From Methanobrevibacter ruminantium (GTDB lineage Archaea; Methanobacteriota; Methanobacteria; Methanobacteriales; Methanobacteriaceae), in the NCBI GenBank assembly GCA_004553595.1, contig SFKZ01000007.1:10938-74937 (forward strand): 64,000 nt of DNA, written 5' to 3'. A program made the position numbers and the translations under genes. Shown in pieces: positions 42,559 through 51,917 of the stretch. The notes under the pieces are model-generated. The model was not told where the DNA came from, searched no databases, and was given only the letters and a program-made list of their open reading frames with translations. Each line of letters starts with the position of its first letter. Within the stretch, counting starts at the first letter, position 1.

Positions 42559-42864
42559 ATGTATAAGGATGAAATGATTCAATTACATCAATTTTTAGTA
42601 TATGTTTTAAAATATTTAGACACTGATAACTCTGCTCACGAGTTCTTTGACGATTACCTTGCGTTAAACATAAGTCCTCATCATATTCACAGAACAAAAG
42701 CAGAGCACAAACATGCAATATTCGTTCTTTCTAACATTATTTCTGAAGTGATTTTAAACAAGGAAGAGGGTTCTGTTCCTCCAAATGTTTCAAACGCTTT
42801 AAGGGATCTTGTAAGAAAATCCAAAAAAGAATTAAAGGCAGCTGAAGCTGCTCAATCCAAATAA
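42559..42864 (+). CDS. UPF0058 family protein
   Basis: A 101-residue helical protein of the archaeal UPF0058 family. Recognised by MYKDEMIQLHQFLVYVLKYL, then LNISPHHIHRTKAEHKHAIFVL, and SEVIL. The His-rich central helix (HHIHRTKAEHKHA) is family-typical and may bind metal. Function is unknown. GGAAAGG lies about 7 bases before the ATG. The unusually long leader with a hairpin and a tiny upstream frame suggests regulation at the RNA level. It is followed by a large ATTT microsatellite. Confidence 0.85.
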   Translation: MYKDEMIQLHQFLVYVLKYLDTDNSAHEFFDDYLALNISPHHIHRTKAEHKHAIFVLSNIISEVILNKEEGSVPPNVSNALRDLVRKSKKELKAAEAAQSK

Positions 42865-42878
42865 TTCTTTTCTTTTTT

Positions 42879-42963
<85 letters not shown>

Positions 42964-42984
42964 TGGCGCTTTTATTTTCTTTTT

Positions 42985-43075
42985 TTATTAGTTTTCGACT
43001 TGTATTTTTTATTATTTTTTTACAGTTTTTTTTCTTTTTTATTAGTTTTCGACTTGTATTTCTTCATTGTTTTTG
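42985..43075. repeat. Duplicated 54-base unit after the microsatellite
   Basis: ATTAGTTTTCGACTTGTATT occurs at 42987 and at 43041, each followed by T-rich sequence and a CAGTTTTT-like end. Slippage product; no gene is visible in the 42961-43337 gap. A TATA-like AAAAAGATTTAAATATT (43145-43161) may serve the next gene. Confidence 0.75.
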
Positions 43076-43337
43076 CAGTTTTTCCATGTTTTAAATTATC
43101 TATCTTTTCTAAAATCATTTCTTTAAATTATTTTTCCATGAGTCAAAAAGATTTAAATATTTTATTACTAATATATATTTATAGTATAAAATGTTAATAC
43201 AGAAATATTAAATAAGAAGATACCAATAAGGATATTTTTAGTATTTTAATATTCAATTGAAAAGCAAGAATTAAAACTGAGAATTAAATCATTCATTAGA
43301 ATAAGTATAATTAAATAAACTTTTAAAGGGTGATATC

Positions 43338-44378
43338 TTGAAAGTTATTATTGATGCTGCAAATGTTGCACATTTTCATAAAGAGGAAGGTGCAAAGGCT
43401 AAATTGAAAAACATTACCTTGGCTGTAAAGGCATTGGAAGAAGAAGGTCATGACTTTTTAATCATAGCGGATGCTTCCTTACGTCATAATATAGATGATA
43501 AAGAGACTTTTGTCAGATTGGTTAATGATGGAATCATTGATGAGGTTCCTGTTGGAACCATTGCAGACCATTACATTCTTGATTTGGCTTATGAAGAGGA
43601 TGCAAAGGTATTGTCTAATGACAAGTTCAGGGATTTCATGTCTGAATTCCCAGACATCAACAGCATAAGAATTCCATTTTCAATTCAGGACAATGAATTG
43701 GTCATGGGAAAGGCTAAAAAGCCTAAAAAGGTCAAGAATCTCTTGCAGAACATCTGTGATGAAACATTGAATGAACTTGAAAGAAAACGTTGGGTAGTCT
43801 ACAAAGGTAAGGAAACAACCAAATTCACTCCATTGAATGTTGCAAAGCAAGCTATTCTCTTGCTTGATGAGTCTGAACAGGATAATGTTTCCTCAAAAAT
43901 AGAAGGAATCTTCTCTAAATTGCCAATGTTTGACAAGGTTATGGAAATGGTGGATGATGTTGAAACATCTGTTCCATATGTGATTTTTGTTCTTGTCCAT
44001 CCAAAAGACTATAAGGCTGCTGTCAAGGATGCAGGTAACATTTCAGTAACTGTAGCTGACAGATTGAGATTGGTTCACAAGCCACTTATCGCAGTTAGAA
44101 ATGACTTGTTCATCAAGCCCGGCTACTTTGGATTGAACATTGTCTTGACTGATGAGGTGGAAGACAATCCTCCATACAACATTGAAATTCAAACCAACAC
44201 CTATGATGAAGTGTTCATTAAGAAGAATTCAAGAAACATTGCAAGTACCATTGCAGGAAGATTAGGGTCCTGGAAGTTCCCATTCGTTTCAGTCAAGCCT
44301 AATATGATTCTTGAAAAACCAGGGGAGTTTGAGATCTATTTGGAAAAGAATTCCAAGAAAAAGAAAGATAAGGATTAA
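43338..44378 (+). CDS. NYN/Zc3h12a-like ribonuclease domain protein
   Basis: A 346-residue protein whose N-terminus MKVIIDAANVAHFHKEEG matches the PIN-like NYN fold of Zc3h12a (Regnase)-type RNases; further Asp residues of the active site lie in LIIADASLRH and VLSNDKFRDF. The remaining two thirds (about 120-346) is not a domain I know; it has a repeated pattern, PLIAVRNDLFIKPGYFGLNI near 240-260 and PFVSVKPNMILEKPGEFEIY near the end, suggesting two small beta repeats. The start is a TTG with GGGTGATATC just upstream. A Lys-rich tail ends the protein. The palm-domain membrane gene follows 130 bases later. Confidence 0.75.
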   Translation: MKVIIDAANVAHFHKEEGAKAKLKNITLAVKALEEEGHDFLIIADASLRHNIDDKETFVRLVNDGIIDEVPVGTIADHYILDLAYEEDAKVLSNDKFRDFMSEFPDINSIRIPFSIQDNELVMGKAKKPKKVKNLLQNICDETLNELERKRWVVYKGKETTKFTPLNVAKQAILLLDESEQDNVSSKIEGIFSKLPMFDKVMEMVDDVETSVPYVIFVLVHPKDYKAAVKDAGNISVTVADRLRLVHKPLIAVRNDLFIKPGYFGLNIVLTDEVEDNPPYNIEIQTNTYDEVFIKKNSRNIASTIAGRLGSWKFPFVSVKPNMILEKPGEFEIYLEKNSKKKKDKD

Positions 44379-44508
44379 TCACTTAATCTTTCATTTATAT
44401 TTTTTAGGAAAATCCTATACGAATTCAATTCAAATTTACGATTTATTGATATTTGACGATTTATGATTAACAATTTATTGAAATTTAAAAATTAATAGGA
44501 GGTAAAAT

Positions 44509-45711
44509 ATGGCTGAACATAGTATTATAAGAAAGCTTGTTTCATTAGTTACAAAACATGAAATCATAAGCATAGGTACTAAATACTTCCCTACAACTCC
44601 ATTGGAAACAGAATATGTGGACATGTTCAATTACACCCAAACCATGCTAATGGAGATTGACAAGGCACATATCACAACTGAAAGTATTTTTACCAACTTG
44701 GTTAGAGATGTTGGCCGTGAAAACATTCCAGAAAATCATAGCTTTTATGAATTACTTCCTGCACAAGATAAGGTTGAGGAATATGCTCTTGTAAGCAATA
44801 TCATTATGGGTAGTGACCGTTACATGTATGTAGAGCTTTCTGAACATTCTTACATTATTAATCTTTTCACTGACATTATTTTAAGAGAAAATGGAGAAAT
44901 TATCGAAAGAAGCGAAACTGAAATCGTTTCAAGATTGATGTCCAAAAACGATGCAATCAGAGTGGCTATAAGATTGGTGGGCATTGGTTTGGATAATGGA
45001 ATCAGAGTAAGGGCTGCTGCTGGTATGACTGGTGCTGCAGCTATTGAAAGATCCATTAAGTTCAACAAGGAAGTTGGAGATTCTCCAGGTGTTGCATTCA
45101 CTAAATTAGGTGGTGAATATGCCCTTGTATTGGACACTCCATTCAAATTGGCGGAATCCGAACCTCCAGAGTTCCAGCAATACCTCTTCATTGATATTGT
45201 GGACTCAACAAATTTCATTTCCAAATATGGAAGAAACAAGCTTGTTGAATTGATGACAAGTGTTAAGGAGTTCATGGAAGATTGCGAAGGTCAAATCGAA
45301 GGATACCGTGAAGGTGGAGATGACTTGATTGCAAAATTCCCAAGTAAGGATGTAGCTATTCGTGCAGGGCTTGACTGTGCATGGTTTATCTTGAACAATG
45401 GAGCTAAAGTCAAGATTGGAATCGGAAGAAGCAGAAGAGAAGCAGGTGAACGTGCAAACATTGCAGAAAGCATTCATGGTTTCGGTGCATTGTCTTTAGT
45501 CATTTTCGATTTGGCTAATGGTTTGTATGGATATTACATTCCATCAGACTTTACAAGAACCCTATGTGAATTCCTAACCAATAAGAAAGGCAAGTTAGTC
45601 ACTGCATTCCTTGTAATGTTTGTTGCATCATATTTGCTTGCTGTAATGGGCATGGGCATTTATGGACTTTTAATCGTTCTAGCGCTTGTGGCTTACTATA
45701 CACTTAGGTAA
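44509..45711 (+). CDS. Membrane protein with duplicated cyclase/GTP-cyclohydrolase-III-like palm domains
   Basis: A 400-residue protein. Residues of about 225-325 form a class III cyclase/GGDEF/archaeal GTP cyclohydrolase III-type palm domain: LFIDIVDSTNFISKYG (first metal Asp), YREGGDDLIAKFPS (GGDD, second metal Asp), and VKIGIGRSRREAGERANIAE. Residues of about 60-210 look like a degenerate first copy, ending in a matching segment (IRVRAAAGMTGAAAIERSI). Two membrane helices close the protein (about 358-398), so the catalytic part faces the cytoplasm. GTP cyclohydrolase III has the same two-palm design, but is soluble. The substrate (GTP opening, or a cyclic nucleotide) cannot be told from sequence. 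AGGAGGT precedes the ATG. Confidence 0.65.
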   Translation: MAEHSIIRKLVSLVTKHEIISIGTKYFPTTPLETEYVDMFNYTQTMLMEIDKAHITTESIFTNLVRDVGRENIPENHSFYELLPAQDKVEEYALVSNIIMGSDRYMYVELSEHSYIINLFTDIILRENGEIIERSETEIVSRLMSKNDAIRVAIRLVGIGLDNGIRVRAAAGMTGAAAIERSIKFNKEVGDSPGVAFTKLGGEYALVLDTPFKLAESEPPEFQQYLFIDIVDSTNFISKYGRNKLVELMTSVKEFMEDCEGQIEGYREGGDDLIAKFPSKDVAIRAGLDCAWFILNNGAKVKIGIGRSRREAGERANIAESIHGFGALSLVIFDLANGLYGYYIPSDFTRTLCEFLTNKKGKLVTAFLVMFVASYLLAVMGMGIYGLLIVLALVAYYTLR

Positions 45712-45801
45712 AATTTAATCTAATTATTTATTATTCAGTTGAAATTTGAAAGTTATTGGTCTTTATTAAAGACTTGAAATATGTAATTTGTGGTGAAATT
45801 A

Positions 45802-46284
45802 ATGGCAATCGGTAGAAGATCTAGGAATTCTAGAAATCAGCAAAACAAGAATGTATTGAAAACTAGAGCTCCTAACAATTCTAGAAACTCCAGAGGCTCA
45901 AGACAAGCTGGCAGAGCCAATTCAAGGCAGTCAGGCAGAGCTAGGAACTCCAATAATTCATTAAGCTCTATCTGGTCTAAGAGTTCTACGCCTAAAAGAC
46001 CTAGAAGCCCTAGGCAAATACTCGTAATGATAATAATCCTAATCGCTTTCATTTGCGGTTTATGTTTAGGAATTTCAATGATTATGGGTATTGGAAGCGA
46101 ACCAAGTCCTGGAGAAGTGCAGTATATGAATGTAACTGACAATATAACTGTCTATGAAAACAGCAGTTACGACTTGCATGATGAAAATGGCACACAAATT
46201 TCATATTATGATTTCCATGAAAATGTTACCGAAGGTCAGGATATCGATGCATTCAATGCTTCGAATACGACTGCTATTTATTAA
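45802..46284 (+). CDS. Single-pass membrane protein with Arg/Ser/Asn-rich cytoplasmic head
   Basis: The first 70 residues are a low-complexity Arg/Ser/Asn region (SRNSRGSRQAGRANSRQSGR and similar), strongly basic and likely disordered; then one membrane helix (about 76-98, ILVMIIILIAFICGLCLGIS), then an external acidic tail with N-x-T/S sequons. I choose ATG 45802, 4 bases after GGTGAAA; an in-frame GTG a few codons upstream is less likely. It follows the palm-domain membrane gene by 90 bases on the same strand. RS-rich heads often bind nucleic acids or anchor to walls; no function is known. Confidence 0.65.
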   Translation: MAIGRRSRNSRNQQNKNVLKTRAPNNSRNSRGSRQAGRANSRQSGRARNSNNSLSSIWSKSSTPKRPRSPRQILVMIIILIAFICGLCLGISMIMGIGSEPSPGEVQYMNVTDNITVYENSSYDLHDENGTQISYYDFHENVTEGQDIDAFNASNTTAIY

Positions 46285-46387
46285 TTAGAGAGTTCTTTCT
46301 CTATTTTTTTCTAATTTTTTATTTTTAATTTTTTTTTTAAATCATTTATGAATATTTATTTTTTTATTAATTCCAAAAGGAGATATC

Positions 46388-47611
46388 ATGTCTAAGATTA
46401 ACGTTATTGAAGGAGGAATATGTGCTGTAGAAGGCGTTAGGGCAGCAGGAAGCCGTGAAGGTAAATACGGCCTTACAGTTATTGAATCAAAGGATAGTGC
46501 TGCTTCTGCAGTTTTTACATCAAACAATGTTGTGGCTGCACCTATCATTCATACCAAGGAAATGATTAAAGGCGGAAAAATATCATTGGTAGTTGTAAAC
46601 AGTGGAAATGCAAACTGCTTTACAGGTCAAGATGGAATAGATGATTGTGATAGGACCATTGCATTCGCATCTAAAATCACCAATATCCCATCAAGTGAAA
46701 TAGCTACTGCATCAACTGGTGTGATAGGCAGAAAAATGCCTATGGACATTATTTTGCCTTTGGTTGAAGAGTCAATTTCCAAATTGGAACACAGTGCAGA
46801 AAGCTCAACAGATGCTGCAAAGTCCATAATGACCACTGACACTTATCATAAAGAGTTTGCTGTAGAGACAACTATTGATGGTGAAAAGGTAAGAATCGGT
46901 GGAATAACCAAGGGTGTGGGAATGATTGCACCTAATATGGGAACCATGCTATGTTTCTTGGCAACTGATGCTGTAATCTCCTCTGAAATGATTAATAAGG
47001 CATTGAAATCTGCTGTAAACAGAAGCTTCAACATGATTGTCGTTGATGGAGACCAAAGTACAAATGACACTGCAATATTGATGGCAAATGGAAAGTCTGG
47101 TGTTGAAGTTGCTAAAGACGGTGAAATCAATGAAGACTTCCAGGAAGCTTTGGATTTCATCTGCATAAGCTTAGCTAAAATGATGGCTCGTGACGGTGAA
47201 GGGGCAACTAAGTTCATTGAATGCAAGGTAAATGGTGCTAAGGATGAAAATGATGCGATATTGGCTTCAAAATCTGTAATCAGTTCTTCACTAGTAAAAT
47301 CAGCTATCTTTGGTGGAGATCCTAATTGGGGTAGAATCGTAGCTGCTGTAGGATATTCTGGTTGTGAAATGAATCAGGACATGATTTCCGTTTCTGTAAA
47401 TTCAGATGATGGTCAGGAAGCAATTTTAGTTGATAAGGGTAAAATCCTTGCATTTGAAGGAACAGATGAACTTAATTCAGCAGAAGAGATTATGCAGGAA
47501 AAGACAGTGAACATAGTTGTTGATTTGTATCAGGGTGATGCAAGTGCAACCGCTTGGGGTTGTGACCTTACATATGATTATGTAAAGATCAATGCTGAGT
47601 ATACAACTTAA
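46388..47611 (+). CDS. argJ: Bifunctional ornithine acetyltransferase/N-acetylglutamate synthase
   Basis: Cycles the acetyl group in arginine synthesis and can also make N-acetylglutamate from acetyl-CoA. The 407-residue Ntn-fold protein cleaves itself before the Thr in ATASTGVIGRKMPMD (the nucleophile). Other landmarks: VVVNSGNANCFTGQDG, GKSGVEV, RDGEGATKFIECKV, GGDPNWGRIVAAVGYSG. Length is normal. AAAAGGAGATATC precedes the ATG. argB lies 5.7 kb downstream, with unrelated surface genes between them. Confidence 0.95.
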   Translation: MSKINVIEGGICAVEGVRAAGSREGKYGLTVIESKDSAASAVFTSNNVVAAPIIHTKEMIKGGKISLVVVNSGNANCFTGQDGIDDCDRTIAFASKITNIPSSEIATASTGVIGRKMPMDIILPLVEESISKLEHSAESSTDAAKSIMTTDTYHKEFAVETTIDGEKVRIGGITKGVGMIAPNMGTMLCFLATDAVISSEMINKALKSAVNRSFNMIVVDGDQSTNDTAILMANGKSGVEVAKDGEINEDFQEALDFICISLAKMMARDGEGATKFIECKVNGAKDENDAILASKSVISSSLVKSAIFGGDPNWGRIVAAVGYSGCEMNQDMISVSVNSDDGQEAILVDKGKILAFEGTDELNSAEEIMQEKTVNIVVDLYQGDASATAWGCDLTYDYVKINAEYTT

Positions 47612-47956
47612 TCTTTTTCTATTTTAACTTTTCTCTTTTTTTTACTTTTTTTAAATTTTTTCACTATTTTTCCATTATTCTTTTATTATTTTTTAATAAT
47701 TTTTAAAATTTAATTATAATTTTTTCAAATATCATATATTCTATTCTTAAATCTCATTTATAGGATTTTTAGCAATATTTTACTAATTTTTAGGGGTAAA
47801 GTTTATATGTATTGAAAATAAATATTTTATTAAGTTTTATTATTAAAGCTATTTTTATAAAGAATTTTATCATATTTCAATATGAAAAATTTATTTTTAT
47901 TTATTTTAGATTAATCTTATGATTATCTTATCATCAAAATTAAAGGAGGATATATG
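47612..47956 (+). other. Promoter region of the small basic gene
   Basis: No gene. The first 100 bases are T-rich, as in termination after argJ. A TATA-like AAAGTTTATATGTATT lies at about 47800-47815, giving a leader of some 120 bases. No repeats or hairpins stand out. Confidence 0.4.
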
Positions 47957-48061
47957 ATGGCAAAAGTAAAAGGTACCAACAAAAGAACCAGACCTAAAAG
48001 ATCTTACAAAAAGCCTGGTAGTAAAAAAGGTAGAGGAGTAAGACAAACTTGGAAAAAATAA
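47957..48061 (+). CDS. 34-residue highly basic protein
   Basis: Starts at ATG 47957 (or 47954) after AAAGGAGGATAT, one of the strongest ribosome binding sites in the window. The product begins MAKVKGTNKRTRPKRSYKKP and continues GSKKGRGVRQTWKK; more than one third Lys/Arg, no hydrophobic core. That composition suggests binding to RNA, DNA or the ribosome. I do not recognise the family. It has its own promoter and a good terminator-like T-rich tail. It is too short for most annotation pipelines. Confidence 0.65.
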   Translation: MAKVKGTNKRTRPKRSYKKPGSKKGRGVRQTWKK

Positions 48062-48232
48062 TTTTCCAACTTGCTTTTTCTAGCTTTTAATTTTTATAAT
48101 TATATCGATTTATATCAAAATATCAAATTTTATTTACAAAGTATATTTCTAAAAAAAAGGGAATTATTCCTTTTAAAATGTTTTTATAAGGTTTTAGGGT
48201 TTTAAGTGAAATGAATTATTTTTGGTGTTTAT

Positions 48233-49060
48233 ATGGCTGATGAAGACAATGCACAAAAGAAAAAATCTAGAAAACCTTCTAAAAAATTACTCTATTTTTT
48301 AATCATTCTTATTGTCATATTGGCAGAGGGTTTCGTTCTTTGCTATGATTATGCAACAAATGATGACAGTTTCCTAAAGGAGCTTTCACAAGATTATCCT
48401 GTTTTAGACGGGGTTTTGAAGTATATTCCAACTGACTTAATCAGTTCATTCACAGAAGGTTCTGCAGACAAGCCAATTAAGGAAATAGGCAAGAACAGCA
48501 TAGGAACCGTAACTGTAGAAGGGCCTTATGGAAATGCAAATTCATCTGTTAAGGTTGCATACATTTTAGGACAGCATCCACGTGAATACAATGCACATGA
48601 TGCCATTTATGACAGTCTCATGAGCAATTCCGACCACTTGAATTATTCATATTACATTTATAGGATTAATGTAACTGCAGAAAGTGATGATTTTGAAGAA
48701 AGCAGAATGAATGGACAATTGCTTGCACAGGATTATGTAGTCAGTGATGTAATCAAAAACAATTACGACTTAGCTATTGACATTCACTCATCAAATGGTG
48801 GATATGTGCAGGATCCTTATATATTTGCGCCTCGTTCAAATGACACTGTAGCTTATGATGCAGCGAATAATGTGACAAAGGCGTTAAGTTATGTTATTTA
48901 TTATGAGCCTGCAAGCTATTCAAGCCCACAGTACTCTACAATTCCAATAGATGATGGTGGAGTTCCAGCTATTGTATTTGAAATGCGTGGAAACCCAGAT
49001 CACAGTTTGGAAACCGAAGCAAATCAATTTATTCATGTGATTGATAAATTGATTTTATAA
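48233..49060 (+). CDS. Membrane-anchored M14-like zinc carboxypeptidase/deacylase
   Basis: A 275-residue protein with a basic N-terminus and one membrane helix (about 20-42), then an extracellular domain. The zinc ligands of the M14/succinylglutamate-desuccinylase fold are visible: His and Glu in LGQHPREYNAHDA, His in LAIDIHSSNGG, and a candidate catalytic Glu in IVFEMRGNPDHS. Members trim peptides or deacylate small amines. Being outside the cell, it may act on wall peptides (pseudomurein) or on host/diet peptides. Single gene with TTTATATGG as start context. Confidence 0.78.
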   Translation: MADEDNAQKKKSRKPSKKLLYFLIILIVILAEGFVLCYDYATNDDSFLKELSQDYPVLDGVLKYIPTDLISSFTEGSADKPIKEIGKNSIGTVTVEGPYGNANSSVKVAYILGQHPREYNAHDAIYDSLMSNSDHLNYSYYIYRINVTAESDDFEESRMNGQLLAQDYVVSDVIKNNYDLAIDIHSSNGGYVQDPYIFAPRSNDTVAYDAANNVTKALSYVIYYEPASYSSPQYSTIPIDDGGVPAIVFEMRGNPDHSLETEANQFIHVIDKLIL

Positions 49061-49485
49061 TCCTTTTTTATTTTATTAAATTTTCAAACTTTTTTGTATT
49101 GTTTAAAATAGTAATTTTTTTAATTTCATTATTATTTTTTTCAAAATAATACTTAATTCATTCAATTTTTTCATAATCTTTATATATAACTTAATATTTA
49201 ATTATATCATATATGTAACGGGGTTTAATATGTTTTTAAGGTTAGGCTTTTTTTTGATGTTATTGGAATATAACAAAATTTCTAATAAATTTTTATTATG
49301 ATTTAAAGATGTGATTCATTTTATCTAAAAATTAAGATATTTTATTTTTTTGATTTAGATGAGCATATTTTTTCTCTTAACGTTACATATGATGAATTTT
49401 TGGGGTGTTTTTCATCTAAATAAATTGTAACTTAATTTATTTTTATGGAAGATATTTCATAGTGAAAAAATATGGTGAATTAAAT
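49061..49485 (+). other. Leader region of the adhesin gene with a 23-codon frame
   Basis: The gap contains a 23-codon frame (ATG 49230 to TGA 49301; begins MFLRLGFFLMLLEY) with GGGG 6 bases upstream, hydrophobic like a leader peptide. Exact inverted copies of ATATGTAACG lie at 49211-49220 and, inverted, at 49381-49390. Either could regulate the adhesin. The first 100 bases are T-rich terminator-like sequence after the peptidase gene. Confidence 0.35.
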
Positions 49486-51090
49486 ATGAATAAGTTGAAA
49501 ACTCGTGTTCTATTTATCGCATTGATTATTTTAGCATTAGTATCTGTAAGTGCTGTTGCAGCTGCAGATGTTGATGATGTAGTCAGTGCAGAACAAGATG
49601 ATATAGATTTATCTGAAGAGACAGTCAGTGATATCAATGACATAAGAGTTGATAATGAAGTTTTATCTAATGTAGAATCTTCAGATAATTTAGCTGATGA
49701 TGAATTGTATAGTTATACTTGGGAAGCAATGAGCACATCAGGTAAAATAACTGGTGGTGCTGAAAGTAAAAATGGTTGGACTATGACATTAGCAAAATTA
49801 ACTTCAGCATCTGGTGTTAGATCAAATAATCCAAGCAGATATAATTTTACTTACAATAATGTACGTTATATTTTCAACCATTGGGAAGAAATTAATTCCC
49901 CTGAAGCAAGTGGTGGAAATGTCACTGTTGATGCAGATTATAAGGTTAAATTAACACCTCCTTCAGAGGTTCATCATCGTGATTATGTAGCGGTTTATGA
50001 TATTATACTTCCTGGTAATTTAACAGTTAATAATATTGATCTCATTGCTCATGGTAGTCATTCTTGGAGTTGTAGTGCAGATAATGTAAATTATACTCAC
50101 ACTTATATAGAGCCTGCGGACATTCCAGATTCTGTAGTATTCTTGTACTGGGAAAGAGAAGATACCAGAGAAAAATTTAATAAAGGAGATAAATTAACCG
50201 TCACAATTGATGAATATAAAGATAAAACTCTTGTAATTAATGTTTATGCTGTTTATGATATCAAAACCAGCATTGAACTTGAGGAAATCACTGGATATGT
50301 TGGTGATAAAGTAGATATTACTGCAACCATTACTGAAGATCTTACTAATAAAGCTGTTCCTGGTGGAACTGCTACTTTAACAATTGATTATGAAAACAAG
50401 CTTAACGATGGTTCATTAGGTGCAAGTACCTATACTGATACTGTTGAAGTTGATGCGGATGGTAAAGCTGTATTTAAAGATGTAAAGCTTGAAAATCCAG
50501 GTACTTACAAATATACTGTTACCTACAGTGGATATCAATACAACCATCATGAAGAAGGAATTAATGATTACCTTTCTTCTGAAGCAGACTCTAAATTAAA
50601 CATTTTACCATTAAACACTACAACCACTAGTGAAGATGTTTCTGGTACAGTCGGTGATAAGAAAGATATTACCGCGGATATCGTTGATCAAAATGGTGAC
50701 CCTGTACAAAACGGTACAGCTGTCTTAAAAGTTAATGGTAAAGAATACACTGCTGAAGTAAAAGATGGAAAAGCTGTATTTGAAGGTGTTGAATTAACTG
50801 AAAACACCACTGTTACTATTGAGTATTTAGGAAACGATTATTATAATCCTTCCAATACCACTATTCAAATTACTGTAACCGCTCCTGAGGAACCAGAAGA
50901 ACCTGAGGAACCAGTAGATGAACCTGAGGAACCAGTAGATGAACCTGTGGATGAGCCTGAAGAAGAACCTTCCACTCCTGTAGCAGAAAAAGCTGTTCCT
51001 GTAACTCCTGCAGCTGGTAACTCAATTGCTTTAGTAGTTGTTGCTTTATTAAGCTTAGTTTCAACTGTCTCATTCGGACGTAAAAAATAG
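49486..51090 (+). CDS. Adhesin-like surface protein with Ig-like domains and C-terminal anchor
   Basis: About 534 residues. Signal/anchor helix at 6-26, an acidic linker, an N-terminal domain of unknown type (about 70-260), then two Ig-like repeats starting at ITGYVGDKVDITATI and SGTVGDKKDITADI, each ending in a YLG/YSG-type strand. A Pro-Glu repeat stalk (EEPEEPVDEPEEP) leads to a final hydrophobic helix and the basic end FGRKK. That combination (stalk, helix, positive end) anchors the protein at the cell surface. I start at ATG 49486, with GGTGA 7 bases upstream. Such adhesin-like proteins are abundant in gut and rumen Methanobrevibacter and bind to partners or surfaces. Confidence 0.85.
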   Translation: MNKLKTRVLFIALIILALVSVSAVAAADVDDVVSAEQDDIDLSEETVSDINDIRVDNEVLSNVESSDNLADDELYSYTWEAMSTSGKITGGAESKNGWTMTLAKLTSASGVRSNNPSRYNFTYNNVRYIFNHWEEINSPEASGGNVTVDADYKVKLTPPSEVHHRDYVAVYDIILPGNLTVNNIDLIAHGSHSWSCSADNVNYTHTYIEPADIPDSVVFLYWEREDTREKFNKGDKLTVTIDEYKDKTLVINVYAVYDIKTSIELEEITGYVGDKVDITATITEDLTNKAVPGGTATLTIDYENKLNDGSLGASTYTDTVEVDADGKAVFKDVKLENPGTYKYTVTYSGYQYNHHEEGINDYLSSEADSKLNILPLNTTTTSEDVSGTVGDKKDITADIVDQNGDPVQNGTAVLKVNGKEYTAEVKDGKAVFEGVELTENTTVTIEYLGNDYYNPSNTTIQITVTAPEEPEEPEEPVDEPEEPVDEPVDEPEEEPSTPVAEKAVPVTPAAGNSIALVVVALLSLVSTVSFGRKK

Positions 51091-51493
51091 ATTTTTTATT
51101 TAGAAGAATTTATTTCTTCTATTTTTATTTTTTTTAAAATTAAATTTTTTATTTTTTAATTCTTTTTGTATTATTTTTAACTATTTTTTAAAGACCATTT
51201 TTTTACTATTTCATGTACTTTATATTTTTTATGAAAATTTTGCTAAAAAATTTCATTCAATTTAATTAAATACTCGATTAATTATTTTGTTGATAACATT
51301 GTTTTCTATCATTTTAAAATAAGCTATTGTTAATTAAATGATATGTAAGTATTATTTTTAATTTGATGTATATCTCTATCTACATATCTTAATATATGTT
51401 CTATAAAAAAAGAAAAAATAGTAATAAATAGAATAAATCAAAATTAGTTTATTCCATTTATTTTAAAAAAAATACTAATTGATTAAATTAGAC
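51091..51493. other. Convergent gap without genes
   Basis: AT-rich DNA between two convergent genes, with T-runs on both strands that can serve as terminators. I see no open frame or structured repeat. Confidence 0.5.
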
Positions 51494-51877
51494 TTAGACT
51501 TCAGTTACACTCACTACATCATAATAAAATGCATCTGGCTCTTCGGATAGTTCTTTTGTGAATTTAAGCTCGAATTTGCCATCTTTTGTAGAGTCTATTT
51601 TAGAGCCATAACTGTCTAAAAGATCATTTCCCTTATAGAAATTTACCTTGATTTCAATATTCTTATAGTCCTTCCCATTAACAGACTTTATGCTTTGGCT
51701 GAATGAATACTCATTCTTGTCTGCATTCCAGCTTGTTGTCGGCTCAATTGAATAATCAAAGAGGTCTGTATACTCTGAACTTTCTGGAATGAAAGTATTG
51801 GAAAGTGCTAAAAAGGCCCCAATGGCAACCACTGCAACGATTATTGCAATCATGACTATTGTAATTTTCTTATCCAT
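51494..51877 (-). CDS. Membrane-anchored FxLYD-like small protein
   Basis: A 127-residue protein with an N-terminal membrane helix (about 5-26) and a beta-rich extracellular domain (NIEIKVNFYKGNDLLDS, GKFELKFTKEL). The pattern resembles FxLYD-type domains common on Methanobacteriales surface proteins. Function unknown. It shares direction with the C39 peptidase gene upstream (40 bases between stop and start), so the two are likely one transcript. Confidence 0.65.
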   Translation of the reverse strand: MDKKITIVMIAIIVAVVAIGAFLALSNTFIPESSEYTDLFDYSIEPTTSWNADKNEYSFSQSIKSVNGKDYKNIEIKVNFYKGNDLLDSYGSKIDSTKDGKFELKFTKELSEEPDAFYYDVVSVTEV

Positions 51878-51917
51878 GCTTAAGCTCCTTAATATTTTTT
51901 ATATTTTCTCCATAAAT

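Noticed and set aside
50870..51073. Leu/Gln-rich frame antisense to the adhesin stalk
   Set aside because: Results from the Pro-Glu repeat on the other strand.
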